A stretch of DNA of 64,000 nt from Seohaeicola saemankumensis (GCF_042678485.1 NZ_JBHTKR010000003.1:1-64000), one strand, 5' to 3'. Counted from the stretch's first letter, positions 42,875 to 52,092 are shown. A program made the numbers and translations. Notes: generated from the sequence alone by a model not told the origin.

Positions 42875-44761
42875 ATGCTGCGCCGCAGCGGGCCTGATTG
42901 GATCATGCTTGATCTTCACACCCCTCCCGATTCCCTGCTCAATGCCCTGTCCGAGGCTGCGCTGCTGATCGACCTGGCCGAGGACAGGACAGTCGCCGCC
43001 AACAGCCGTGCACGCGCCCTGCTGGATCTTCCACAGGACCCGGAGACAACATTCTCGCCGCTGGTCGGTGCGACACTGCCGCAATTCATCGTTTTCGTGG
43101 ATGAAATCGCCCATCGCGGCGAAGCCTGGAGCCGCGACATCACCCTGGCGACGGCGGGCGGCACACCCCTGCGCTGCGAGATCCGGGGGCGGCTGCTGGA
43201 AGACAACCCCTCGCATCTGCTGCTGACCGTTCTGGACCTGGATGAGATGGAGCGGCATGACCGCATCGCCGAAGCGGCCGAGTTGCACCGCTCGGGCCTG
43301 CTGGAATGGCGGCGCGCGCAGGGGTTCTTTTCCGAACTGGAACGGCAGAACCAGCTGATCCTGAACGCGGCGGGCGAAGGCATCTACGGGGTCAATGCCG
43401 ACGGCAAGACCACATTCCTGAACCGCGCGGCACAGGAAATGCTGGGCTGGACCGCAGAGGATCTGCTGGGGCAGGACATCCATTCGGTGATCCACCATCA
43501 CCATCTGGATGGCGAGGTCTATCATTCGCATGACTGCCCGATCTACCAGTCCTTCCGCTTCGAACAGGTCGCCCGGATCGAGGACGAGGTATTCTGGCGC
43601 AAGGATGGCAAGCCGATCCGCGTCGAATATGTCTCGACCCCGATCTATGACCAGAAGGTGCTGGCCGGTGCCGTGGTCATCTTCCGCGACATCACCGAGC
43701 GCAAGGAAAACGAACGCAAACTGCGCGAGGCGATGGAAGAGGTCGCCGCCCTGCGCGACCGGCTCGAACAGGAAAACGCCTATCTGCAAGAGGCGATCAC
43801 ATCCGAGCGGGCGCATCATGACATCATCGGCCGTTCGCCCGCGATCCGCCAGCTTGTCACCAAGATCGGGCTGGTCGCCCAGACTGACGCGACGGTTCTG
43901 ATCACCGGCGAGGCCGGAACCGGCAAGGCGCTGGTCGCCACCGCCATCCACAGCGACAGCCCGCGCCGCCGCCGCCCGCTGATCCATTTCAAATGCGGAT
44001 CAGTGACCGCCGACGCGACCGAGGCGGAATTGTTCGGGCAGATGCGTGGCGCCTTTCCCGGGGCGCTGCGCGACAAGCCCGGCAAGCTGGAACTGGCCCA
44101 TGGCGGCACATTGTTTCTGGATGACGTCTCGGAACTGCCGCTGGAACAGCAGGGCAGGCTTTTGCACGCGCTTCAGGCGGGCGAGGTGTCGCGCCTGGGT
44201 GATACGCGGGTGCGCCAGATCGACATTCGCGTGATCGCCGCCACGACGAAGAACCTGGAACACGAGGTTGCCGCCGGGCGCATGCGCGAGGATCTGTGGC
44301 TTTTCCTGAATGTCTTTCCGATCACCTGCACCCCGCTGCGCGACCGGCCCGAGGATATCCCCGAACTGGCGGTGCATCTTCTGGATATCGCCTGCAAACG
44401 GATGAACCGGCCCCGCACCGTGATCACCGAACGCATCATGGAACGCCTCTGCGCCTATCGCTGGCCGGGCAATGTGCGCGAATTGCGGAACGTGATCGAA
44501 CGCGCCGCGATCCTGTCTACCGGGGGCAAGCTGATGGTTGAACTGGGCAATGATGCGCCGGTCCGCACACCCGCGCCACAAGCCATCCGGACCGAGGCCG
44601 AGATCCAGCAGGCGATACGCGACAACCTGGTGGCCTGCCTGCGCGAAACCGGGGGAAAGGTGTCGGGCCCCGATGGCGCCGCAGCCCTTCTGGGGGTGCA
44701 ACCCACGACACTTTATTCGCGCATCCGCACGATGAAGATCACCCCGCAGGACTACGGCTGA
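42875..44761 (+). CDS. PAS-AAA+-HTH regulator of sigma-54-activator type, degenerate
   Basis: A 628-residue regulator. A PAS domain lies about at residues 155-280 (ILNAAGEGIYGVNADG), a coiled coil near 275-310, an AAA+ domain about 318-540 and a Fis-like HTH at the end. The AAA+ motifs depart from standard. Walker A is GEAGTGKA (345-352). The loop that normally reads GAFTGA is GAFPGA (392-397). Walker B ends in DD instead of DE (416-417). The second arginine finger position is Phe477 (REDLWLFLN). Standard activators need these to drive sigma-54 RNA polymerase, so its mechanism may differ. It is divergent from the cyanate operon and probably controls it. Start ATG 42875 or 42905, neither with a strong ribosome binding site. 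Confidence 0.85.
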   Translation: MLRRSGPDWIMLDLHTPPDSLLNALSEAALLIDLAEDRTVAANSRARALLDLPQDPETTFSPLVGATLPQFIVFVDEIAHRGEAWSRDITLATAGGTPLRCEIRGRLLEDNPSHLLLTVLDLDEMERHDRIAEAAELHRSGLLEWRRAQGFFSELERQNQLILNAAGEGIYGVNADGKTTFLNRAAQEMLGWTAEDLLGQDIHSVIHHHHLDGEVYHSHDCPIYQSFRFEQVARIEDEVFWRKDGKPIRVEYVSTPIYDQKVLAGAVVIFRDITERKENERKLREAMEEVAALRDRLEQENAYLQEAITSERAHHDIIGRSPAIRQLVTKIGLVAQTDATVLITGEAGTGKALVATAIHSDSPRRRRPLIHFKCGSVTADATEAELFGQMRGAFPGALRDKPGKLELAHGGTLFLDDVSELPLEQQGRLLHALQAGEVSRLGDTRVRQIDIRVIAATTKNLEHEVAAGRMREDLWLFLNVFPITCTPLRDRPEDIPELAVHLLDIACKRMNRPRTVITERIMERLCAYRWPGNVRELRNVIERAAILSTGGKLMVELGNDAPVRTPAPQAIRTEAEIQQAIRDNLVACLRETGGKVSGPDGAAALLGVQPTTLYSRIRTMKITPQDYG

Positions 44762-44998
44762 GGCAGCCCTTGCCAAGCCGAAACAGCGCGGCGGGCAGAT
44801 CGCCGGCGATTCCTTGAATCGTCCGTCGATAATTCGCAAGACATCGAATAAGTTCGAAGATTGTTCCATCTATCGGCACTAATGTCGTGTTTTCTTCGGA
44901 AAACTTGGGTTTCCGGCATGACAATCGCCAGAACATTTCCAACGGGATGCCTATGATGCCGCGCAATCTGACATCTGTCCTATCGGAAGGGATCTGGC

Positions 44999-46303
44999 AT
45001 GAAGATCGTGGTTCTTGGCTCTGGCGTCATCGGGGTAACTTCGGCCTGGTATCTGGCGCAGGCCGGGCATGAGGTGACCGTGATTGATCGCCAGCCCGCC
45101 GCAGCGCTGGAAACCTCTTTCGCCAATGCGGGCGAGATCAGCCCCGGCTATTCCTCGCCCTGGGCTGCGCCGGGCATCCCCCTCAAGGCATTGAAATGGA
45201 TTTTCATGGAGCACGCGCCCCTGATCATCCAGCCGAAACTGGACATGACGAAACTGCGCTGGATGGCGCAGATGCTGGGCAACTGCACGACAGCGGCCTA
45301 TGCCGTGAACAAGGCGCGCATGGTGCGGCTGGCCGAGTATTCCCGCGACTGTCTGACCGCATTGCGCGGCGACACCGGCCTCAGCTTTGACGAGCGTCAG
45401 CAAGGCACGCTGCAACTGTTCCGCACCCAAAAGCAACTGGATGCCGCCACAAAGGATATCGAGGTGTTGCGCCAGGGTGGCGTTGCCTTCGAACTGCTGG
45501 ACCGGGCCGGTTGCCTTGCCGCAGAGCCGGGATTGCGCGCATCAGCCGACCGGATCGTGGGCGGGCTTCGCCTGCCGGGGGACGAAACCGGCGATTGCTT
45601 CAAGTTCACCCAAGGGCTGGCCGCGAAAGCCGCAGCGCTTGGCGTGACCTTCCGGCACGGCATATCGATTGATCGCCTGAACATGGCGGGCGGCCGTATC
45701 ACGTCCGTCACCACATCGCAGGGCGACGTCACGGCAGATGCTTTCGTCATGGCGCTTGGCAGCTATTCCCCCCGGCTGGTCGCGCCCCTGGGCCTGCGCC
45801 TGCCGGTCTATCCGGTGAAGGGCTATTCCATCACCATGCCCATCGTGGACGAAGCCCGCGCGCCGGTATCGACCGTCATGGATGAAACCCACAAGATCGC
45901 CATTACCCGCCTTGGCGACCGTATCCGCGTGGGTGGCATGGCCGAACTGGCCGGTTTCGATCTGTCCCTGAGTGAAAAGCGCAAGCGCACATTGCTGCAT
46001 TCGGTCGAGGATCTTTTCGGCGGTGCAGGCGACACCCGGCAGACGCAGTTCTGGACCGGCCTGCGCCCGATGACGCCCGATGGCACGCCGGTTGTCGGCA
46101 AGACCCCCGTGGCAAACCTGTTCATGAACACCGGCCACGGCACACTGGGCTGGACGATGGCCGCAGGGTCGGGACGGGTGCTGGCCGATCTCATCTCGGG
46201 CGGCGCCACGCAGATCGACAGCAGCGACCTTGGACTTGACCGTTACACCCGCACCCCGGCGCGCGGCATGGTCAAGGGCAACCTGAGACCAGCAACCGCC
46301 TGA
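44999..46303 (+). CDS. dadA: D-amino acid dehydrogenase
   Basis: A 434-residue FAD flavoprotein. VVLGSGVIGVTSAWYLAQAG is the N-terminal Rossmann motif, NAGEISPGYSSPWAAPG is characteristic of the DadA family, and GLRPMTPDGTPVVG and NTGHGTLGWTMAAGSG form the C-terminal FAD-binding region. It oxidises D-amino acids, mainly D-alanine, to the 2-oxo acid and passes electrons to the quinone pool. It is anchored to the inner membrane from the cytoplasmic side. The start ATG 44999 has GGAAGGG about eight bases upstream. It is a monocistronic unit downstream of the AAA+ regulator. Length and motifs are those of full-length DadA. Confidence 0.9.
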   Translation: MKIVVLGSGVIGVTSAWYLAQAGHEVTVIDRQPAAALETSFANAGEISPGYSSPWAAPGIPLKALKWIFMEHAPLIIQPKLDMTKLRWMAQMLGNCTTAAYAVNKARMVRLAEYSRDCLTALRGDTGLSFDERQQGTLQLFRTQKQLDAATKDIEVLRQGGVAFELLDRAGCLAAEPGLRASADRIVGGLRLPGDETGDCFKFTQGLAAKAAALGVTFRHGISIDRLNMAGGRITSVTTSQGDVTADAFVMALGSYSPRLVAPLGLRLPVYPVKGYSITMPIVDEARAPVSTVMDETHKIAITRLGDRIRVGGMAELAGFDLSLSEKRKRTLLHSVEDLFGGAGDTRQTQFWTGLRPMTPDGTPVVGKTPVANLFMNTGHGTLGWTMAAGSGRVLADLISGGATQIDSSDLGLDRYTRTPARGMVKGNLRPATA

Positions 46304-46436
46304 TTGCCACGCCAAGCCGCGCGACAGACAGCGTTATCCTGATCCGCAGTCCACCCTGTCAGCCCGCAAGGCTGGCAGGGATCAAAAATGTTCCGGCGGA
46401 TCAATCACACGCATGACGTGTTATTGTGAACGAAAT

Positions 46437-46466
46437 TGATCCAATGGGAACCGATCTCCGTAACCT
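46437..46466 (+). promoter_or_regulatory. Possible ECF-type promoter ahead of fasciclin gene
   Basis: TGATCC at 46437-46442, an 18-base spacer, and TAACCT at 46461-46466 resemble the -35 TGATCC and -10 TAAGA reported for Rhodobacter RpoE-ChrR promoters, with a weaker -10. It lies about 50 bp upstream of the gene start. The match is partial. Confidence 0.25.
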
Positions 46467-46514
46467 CTGATAGGCGTCCGATTTTAGGGATGCTTTATCA
46501 ACTGGGAGAATACT

Positions 46515-47027
46515 ATGCAGTTTACCATGAAATCCGCCACCCGCCGCAATGTCTTCAAAGGCGGAGCAGCGCTTGCATTTGCCGCGACCCTTGCCGCCTG
46601 CGCCCCCATGGCCTCCGAGCCTGATGTCGTCGACATCCTGGCCAGCAACGACCAGTTCAGCACGCTTGTCGCCGCAGTCGGCGCTGCCGGTCTTGCCGAG
46701 ACGCTCAAAGGCGACGGCCCCTTCACCGTCTTCGCCCCCACCAATGCTGCCTTTGCCGCCCTGCCAGCCGGCACTGTCGAAAGCCTGTTGCTGCCCGAGA
46801 ACAAGGACACTCTGGTATCGATCCTGACCTACCATGTGGTGCCGGGCGCGGTAACCTCGGACCAACTGGCAGGCCAGCGTCTGGATGTGGAAACCGTGCA
46901 GGGCCAGACCGTGCACATCAACGCCACCGATGGCGTGCGCGTGAACAAGGCCAATGTCACGCAGGCCGACATCATCGGCTCGAACGGTGTGATCCACCGT
47001 ATCGACAGCGTGCTTTTGCCGAAGTGA
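46515..47027 (+). CDS. Fasciclin-domain lipoprotein
   Basis: A 170-residue exported protein. TRRNVFKGGAALAFAATLAAC combines a twin Arg (10-11) with a lipobox ending at Cys29, so it is likely an outer-membrane or membrane-anchored lipoprotein. Residues about 38-168 are one FAS1 (fasciclin) domain, with DILASNDQFSTL at the start, TVFAPTNAAFAAL in the H1 region and SNGVIHRIDSVLLP at the end. Such domains mediate adhesion or bind small ligands. The start ATG 46515 follows GGGAGA, and a good terminator ends the gene. Confidence 0.9.
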   Translation: MQFTMKSATRRNVFKGGAALAFAATLAACAPMASEPDVVDILASNDQFSTLVAAVGAAGLAETLKGDGPFTVFAPTNAAFAALPAGTVESLLLPENKDTLVSILTYHVVPGAVTSDQLAGQRLDVETVQGQTVHINATDGVRVNKANVTQADIIGSNGVIHRIDSVLLPK

Positions 47028-47059
47028 TCCGGCAAACACCGGTTTTGTGACACAAAAAC

Positions 47060-47086
47060 GGGGGCAGGTCATACCTGCCCCCTTTT
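47060..47086 (+). terminator. Rho-independent terminator of the fasciclin gene
   Basis: GGGGGCAGGT and ACCTGCCCCC form a perfect 10-bp stem with a 3-base loop (CAT), followed by TTTT. It begins about 30 bases after the fasciclin stop codon. Confidence 0.9.
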
Positions 47087-47251
47087 CTTTATAAGCACCG
47101 TTCCGATGCCACGGCGGGGGATCATCCGCGTCGCGCGCCCTCAATTCTTTGCCACCTTCGCCTGCGGCGAGACTGGTCCGAGACTGGGCCGATACTGGGC
47201 GTTTAGGGAGATGCCAGACCGCCAAAGCCGGTCAGAAAAGCTGTTTCCAGC

Positions 47252-47286
47252 AAAAAAGGGGCGCGGGGATAATGTCCCCACGCCCC
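47252..47286 (-). terminator. Rho-independent terminator of the VPEID gene
   Basis: On the minus strand a GGGGCG-(mismatch)-GGGGA/TCCCC stem of about 11 pairs is followed by six T bases (read as AAAAAA at 47252-47257). It is placed 25 bases after the stop of the minus-strand VPEID gene, as expected. Confidence 0.8.
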
Positions 47287-47310
47287 CTTATTCATCCGCC
47301 GGTGCCTTGA

Positions 47311-47613
47311 TCAGGCGCGCTGGCGACGATTGCGTTCCCAGACCAGCGCGACCACTGCCAGAACGGCAGCCAATGCCAACAGGCCGGTCGATGCGTCGAT
47401 TTCCGGGACACTGGCCACAGAGGTGTTGGCAGGCACAACCTCGCCACCCGACACCGGCGTGTTGGTGCCCGAAGAAGACAGGGTTGAGCTGGAGTAAGAC
47501 GACCCACCGCCCGGACGGGACGAGCGGCCACCCATTGCCAGAGCCATTGAAGCGGTCATTGCGAAGCTTGTAGCAGCAACAAGCGACGTCGAGATAATTC
47601 TTGATGCAATCAC
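47311..47613 (-). CDS. Small exported protein with VPEID-type C-terminal sorting signal
   Basis: A 100-residue protein. It has an N-terminal signal peptide (ISTSLVAATSFAMTASMALA), a low-complexity Gly/Ser-rich middle and the C-terminal signal VPEIDASTGLL at residues 69-79. That signal is followed by a single hydrophobic helix (about 77-92) and a basic tail (ERNRRQRA). This tripartite arrangement is the VPEID-CTERM signal that in Rhodobacterales is processed by exosortase E. The protein is probably cleaved at the signal and released to or anchored at the cell surface. The start is GTG 47613, with AAGGA nine bases upstream. A strong terminator follows. No exosortase gene lies in the window. Confidence 0.8.
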   Translation of the reverse strand: MIASRIISTSLVAATSFAMTASMALAMGGRSSRPGGGSSYSSSTLSSSGTNTPVSGGEVVPANTSVASVPEIDASTGLLALAAVLAVVALVWERNRRQRA

Positions 47614-48534
47614 GCTATGCGTTCCTTAACTAGATTTTCCCCCAAGACGACGGCAGCCGCCTGACTAGAAACAATTCACTCGGAACGGATACTATTTCAA
47701 GTTGACTATACATATAGAATTGCACCTCGGGCAATGAAAAACCTTCTTTTTGCCACAATTAATTGGCTCTTTCTGGAAACACCGCCCCTTATTTTGCACA
47801 GATTGTCATCAATTTGTGGACGATTGGCAGGGTTCTGACCACTACAGGTAGCTCAGCGGCGCCGATCAGACCCTTTTTTGCGAATCTCGGACTCCAAGAA
47901 CCACCTTTGGATAGCACGGGAATTTCCAGCCTGCCCCAAGGCCATCGGCACATAGGCTGCAAGACGGGACAGGCGCAGAATGGTCGTCACCCCCGCCCAG
48001 ATGGACACAGCCCCTTGGATCCGGACCTTGCCGGGATGAAGACAGGATCACAGCCCCGGGATGAACAACTCCGCCGACGATCGGAGGGGCATGCGCCCTC
48101 AACCCGCGCGACCCCGCCCCCACCCCGTCCGCGCGGCAATCAGCGAATTCGTGACGTCTTGTCAGCAAAGCCCGCTGAGACCCGTGATCTGGATGGCTTT
48201 TGATGTCTTGCCGCCGCGTGAGACACCGTTTGGCGAAAATCTCGGATGCCTTGCAACGCGGGTTGAGGCGGCACCCTGCGCGCCAACCCATTGTTACAAC
48301 AGAAATTATCTGGATTTGAATGCCGGGTGACGCCAAGTGGCGGCTTTTCTGCGCGCCACTTTGACAGAACGTCTGGCTGTCGCAGGACAGCCGGATTCAC
48401 ATCCGGATCGCAAAATATGCAGCCGGCGATGCGCGTCTGCATCCGATCTTGGTTGACCTGCGGGGCTTCAACGTGTTTTTTCCCTGCACCAAAGTTCGCG
48501 ACAAACGCGACATCATTACCGGGAGAGAGTAACT
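47614..48534. other. Intergenic region, about 920 bp, no supported gene
   Basis: This long gap between the VPEID gene and the TAXI-TRAP operon begins AT-rich (47640-47780), which is presumably the VPEID promoter. The rest carries short open frames on both strands (for example 47866-48336 minus and 48061-48330 plus), none with a recognisable domain or a ribosome binding site. It may hold the remains of degraded genes or a regulatory RNA; nothing is called. Confidence 0.35.
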
Positions 48535-49491
48535 ATGAAACATCTGCTTATCGCAGCAACCGCGGCCCTCGCACTTGGCACCGCGGCCCATGCCGAGGAG
48601 CTTTCGATTGCCACCGGCGGAACCGGTGGCGTCTATTACCCCTATGGCGGCGGTCTTGCCGAAGTGATCGGCAAGCATGTCGACGGCTTCACGGCCAGCG
48701 TCGAAGTGACCGGCGCATCGGTCGAGAACATGGCGCTGATCCAGCGCGGCGAAAGCGATCTGGCGCTGGCGCTGGCTGATGCGGTCTACCAGGCCTATAC
48801 CGGCACCGGCAAGTTCGAGGGCAAGGCGATCCCGGAAGCGCGTGCGCTGGCCTCGATCTATCCCAATGCGGTGCAGCTCGTGACTCTGGCCGACAGCGGC
48901 ATCACCAGCCTCGAGGACCTGCGCGGCAAGCGCGTGTCCGTGGGTGCGCCCGGTTCGGGTACCGAACTCAGCGCTCAGGTCATCCTGGCTGCCAACGGCA
49001 TCACCTATGAGGATTTCGACCCTCAGCGCCTGAACTTCAACGAGACTGCCGATGCAATCCGTGACGGTGACATCGTCGCAGGTTTCTGGAGCGTCGGACC
49101 GCCCACCTCGTCGATCATGAACCTGGCGGCCACCCGCGAGATCAGCGTCGTCGCACTGACCGCCGACGAGATCGCAAAGGCCCGCGCGGCCGAACCGACC
49201 TTTGCCCCCTACACGCTGCGCGCCGGCATGTATGACGGCATGGCCGAAGCGGTCACGACCATCTCGACCCCGAACGTCCTGGTGGTGCATGCCGACATGG
49301 ACGAAGAACTGGCCTACAACATCACCAAGGCAATGTACGAGAACGTGGCAGAGCTGATCGCGATCCATCCCGCGGCCAACGACACCACGATCGAATTCTC
49401 GATCGCTTCCACCCCGATCCCCTTCCACCCCGGCGCGCTGCGCTACCTGGAAGAAGTGGGCGCTGCCGTGCAGGATCACCAGCGCAAGTGA
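48535..49491 (+). CDS. TAXI-family TRAP transporter solute-binding protein
   Basis: A 318-residue periplasmic binding protein. A signal peptide (LLIAATAALALGTAAHA) precedes LSIATGGTGGVYYPYGG, the signature N-terminus of TAXI (TRAP-associated extracytoplasmic immunogenic) proteins. VSVGAPGSGTELSAQVIL is a further conserved segment. These proteins capture organic solutes, often of unknown identity, for the fused TRAP permease. The stop overlaps the start of the DUF1850 gene by four bases (GTGA). The start has a GGGAGAGAG site just upstream. Confidence 0.9.
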   Translation: MKHLLIAATAALALGTAAHAEELSIATGGTGGVYYPYGGGLAEVIGKHVDGFTASVEVTGASVENMALIQRGESDLALALADAVYQAYTGTGKFEGKAIPEARALASIYPNAVQLVTLADSGITSLEDLRGKRVSVGAPGSGTELSAQVILAANGITYEDFDPQRLNFNETADAIRDGDIVAGFWSVGPPTSSIMNLAATREISVVALTADEIAKARAAEPTFAPYTLRAGMYDGMAEAVTTISTPNVLVVHADMDEELAYNITKAMYENVAELIAIHPAANDTTIEFSIASTPIPFHPGALRYLEEVGAAVQDHQRK

Positions 49492-49976
49492 TCCGCTTAT
49501 TGGCGGGGCGGTTCTTCGGAACCGCCCTTCTTGCTTGCGTGGCGACGGCAAGCCTGATCTGCGCCGCACCCGTTCTGGCCCAGCCGCTGCTTGTGGCGGA
49601 AAGCCGTCAGGGACTTGTGATCGGGCAGCTGCGTTTCGATCCTGGCCAGGAAGTCTGCCTGTCCTGGTCGCATTCCGTGACGGGCGGCCCTGTGTCCGAC
49701 TGTTTCGAAAACAAGGATGGCATCCTGATGCTGACGCGATCCTATCTGCATGATTTCGCCGCCGGCCTTGGCGAGGTTGCTGGACGCGGGACCCTGCGTT
49801 CCGCGGAAGGTGGCGGCTACTGGATCGACGGCATAGACGAGCCGATCCCCGGCAACGCGCTTCCCTTGCGCGTGGGCGCCCCGCGCGTCGCACATGTTCT
49901 GCGAGGGTCCGGGCAACGGCTGAACCTCAGCGCACGGGCCGCTGGCGCGCGCGTCAACCTGCGGCTGATCCCGTAG
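49488..49976 (+). CDS. DUF1850 domain protein of TAXI-TRAP operon
   Basis: A 162-residue exported protein with a signal-like hydrophobic N-terminus (FGTALLACVATASLIC). The DUF1850 domain includes VCLSWSHSVTGGPVSDCF and the middle SYLHDFAAGLGEVAGRG. DUF1850 genes are commonly next to TAXI-TRAP transporters, so it is probably an accessory factor. The role is unknown. The start is GTG 49488, overlapping the preceding stop, which shows operon structure. The TRAP permease follows after 73 bases. Confidence 0.8.
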   Translation: MIRLLAGRFFGTALLACVATASLICAAPVLAQPLLVAESRQGLVIGQLRFDPGQEVCLSWSHSVTGGPVSDCFENKDGILMLTRSYLHDFAAGLGEVAGRGTLRSAEGGGYWIDGIDEPIPGNALPLRVGAPRVAHVLRGSGQRLNLSARAAGARVNLRLIP

Positions 49977-50049
49977 AATCCCTGACACGACAACCCCAAG
50001 GCTGACCCGATACCGAAGTGCCACCCCCGTGTACCGACAGGACCACATC

Positions 50050-52092
50050 ATGACCGACCCGAAAACCGATCCAACCGCCGCAACATCGTCGCAAGCCGCA
50101 TTGCCGCCGACCGCGCAATTGTCGGATCTCGTTCAGCCGCGTCCGATCCTGTGGATCATCACGCTGTCCGCAATCGCCATGTCGCTGTTCCAGATGTATA
50201 CGGCCGGGATCGAACCGCTTGGCCTGTTCTACCAGCGGTCGGCGCATCTGGGTTTCGTGCTGTTCCTGGCGTTCCTGATCTTTCCCGTCACAGGCCCGAC
50301 CAAGCCGCGTGGCACGATTGGCTGGATCATCGATGCGGCCTTCCTGACGGCGGCTTTCCTGAGTGGTTTCTATATCTTCTACTTCCTCGACGATATCATC
50401 GACCGGGCGGGGTGGTGGACCCAGACCGACATCGTGATGGGGATCATCGCCACCGTGGCCGTGCTTGAGGCCAGCCGCCGCGTTGTGGGGCTTGGCATGA
50501 CCATCATCGGGCTGATCGCCATTGCCTATGCCCTGGCCGGTCCGCGCGGGGCCCTGCCCTGGCTGGGCGAATGGATGCCGGGGATCCTGTCGCATCGCGG
50601 CGCCAGCGTGGATCGCCTGGTGGGGCAGCTCTATCTTGGTCAGGAAGGGATCTTCGGCCTGCCGCTGGGGGTGGCCGCGACCTATGTGTTCATGTTCGTC
50701 CTGTTCGGCGCCTTTCTGGAAGTGACCGGCGCGGGCAAGTTCTTCATCGACCTGGCCTTCGCCGCCACGGGCCGCAAGCCGGGCGGACCTGCCAAGGCGG
50801 CCGTGATCGCATCGGCGGGCATGGGGTCTATCTCGGGCTCGGCCATCGCCAACGTGGTCACGACCGGCGCCTTTACCATCCCGCTGATGAAAAAGCTTGG
50901 CTACAAGGCAAAGGAAGCGGGCGGGATCGAGGCCGCTGCCTCGACGGGCGGGCAGATCACACCGCCGCTGATGGGCGCTGGTGCGTTCCTCATCTCGGAA
51001 TATACCAATGTGCCCTATATCGACATCGTGATGGTGTCGATCTTCCCGGCCATCCTTTATCTGGGCACGGTCTACCTGTTCGTGCATCTGGTGGCGATGA
51101 AGGCGGGCATGACCGGCATGTCGGCAGCAGAATTGCCCGTGGTGCGGCATGTGCTGGCCGCAGGCTGGCAGTTCATCGTGCCGCTGCTCGTGTTGATCTG
51201 GCTGCTGGTCAACAACATCTCGCCGACGCGCGTGGGCTTCTGGGCGATCATCTCGGTCATCGCGGTCACGGCGCTGCGCTCAGGCTTTACCCTGATGTTC
51301 CTTGACCCGAAAGCCGGCAAGCCCCTGACGGGGGAACGGTTGCGCGAAGCGATCTGGAGCGGGGTCCGCCTGATCGGGCAGGCGCTTGAGCTGGGCGCGC
51401 GCAACGCAGTCGCGGTCAGCGTGGCCTGTGCGGTGGCCGGCATCATCGTGGGGGTCGTGGGCCTGACCGGTCTGGGGCTCAAGTTCTCGTCGATGATGAT
51501 CTCGCTCTCGGGCGGGAACCTGGCGCTTGCGCTGATCTTCGTGCTGATCGCCAGCCTGATCCTGGGCATGGGCCTGCCGGTGACAGCCGCCTATATCGTG
51601 CTGATCGTTCTGGTCGGTCCGGCGTTGAACCAGGAATTCGGCGTGCCGCTGCTGATCGCGCATCTGGTGGTGTTCTGGTACAGCCAGGACAGCAATGTGA
51701 CCCCGCCGATTGCGCTGGCAGGTTTCGCCGGGGCCGCGATTGCGGGATCGAAACCGATGGAAACCAGCATGCAGGCCTGGAAATACGCCAAGGGCCTGTA
51801 TCTGATCCCCGCCTTCATGGTCTACAACCCCGAGATCATCATGGGCGGCGAGACCTGGTATGTGATCTGGACAGGTGTGATCGTGGTGATCGGTCTTGTC
51901 GGGTTTGCGGCCGCGATCGAAGGCTATCTGTTCACCTGGATGGACAAGCTGTCGCGCATCCTGGTGGTGCCCGGCGTCATTGCCATTTTCAACCCGGATG
52001 AGATCATCGAAGCGGCGGGCGCCGCCGTCGTTCTTGGGATCATCGCGTTGAACTGGGCCAAGAGCCGGCGGAACAGGCCACAACAGGCCTGA
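50050..52092 (+). CDS. TRAP transporter fused permease (DctQ-DctM fusion)
   Basis: A 680-residue integral membrane protein with about 15-17 hydrophobic segments. The N-terminal quarter is DctQ-like and the rest DctM-like. The conserved GSISGSAIANVVTTGAFTIP and PVTAAYIVLIVLVGPAL are TRAP large-subunit signatures. Together with the TAXI protein and DUF1850 gene it forms a sodium-driven uptake system. The start ATG 50050 has AGGA eight bases upstream; GTG 50029 is possible. The substrate is not determined from sequence. Confidence 0.9.
   Translation: MTDPKTDPTAATSSQAALPPTAQLSDLVQPRPILWIITLSAIAMSLFQMYTAGIEPLGLFYQRSAHLGFVLFLAFLIFPVTGPTKPRGTIGWIIDAAFLTAAFLSGFYIFYFLDDIIDRAGWWTQTDIVMGIIATVAVLEASRRVVGLGMTIIGLIAIAYALAGPRGALPWLGEWMPGILSHRGASVDRLVGQLYLGQEGIFGLPLGVAATYVFMFVLFGAFLEVTGAGKFFIDLAFAATGRKPGGPAKAAVIASAGMGSISGSAIANVVTTGAFTIPLMKKLGYKAKEAGGIEAAASTGGQITPPLMGAGAFLISEYTNVPYIDIVMVSIFPAILYLGTVYLFVHLVAMKAGMTGMSAAELPVVRHVLAAGWQFIVPLLVLIWLLVNNISPTRVGFWAIISVIAVTALRSGFTLMFLDPKAGKPLTGERLREAIWSGVRLIGQALELGARNAVAVSVACAVAGIIVGVVGLTGLGLKFSSMMISLSGGNLALALIFVLIASLILGMGLPVTAAYIVLIVLVGPALNQEFGVPLLIAHLVVFWYSQDSNVTPPIALAGFAGAAIAGSKPMETSMQAWKYAKGLYLIPAFMVYNPEIIMGGETWYVIWTGVIVVIGLVGFAAAIEGYLFTWMDKLSRILVVPGVIAIFNPDEIIEAAGAAVVLGIIALNWAKSRRNRPQQA

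Noticed and set aside
49954..51150. A long minus-strand frame opposite the fused TRAP permease
   Set aside because: It is the reverse of a membrane-protein gene and shows the usual antisense Arg/His/Gln-rich pattern with no motif.
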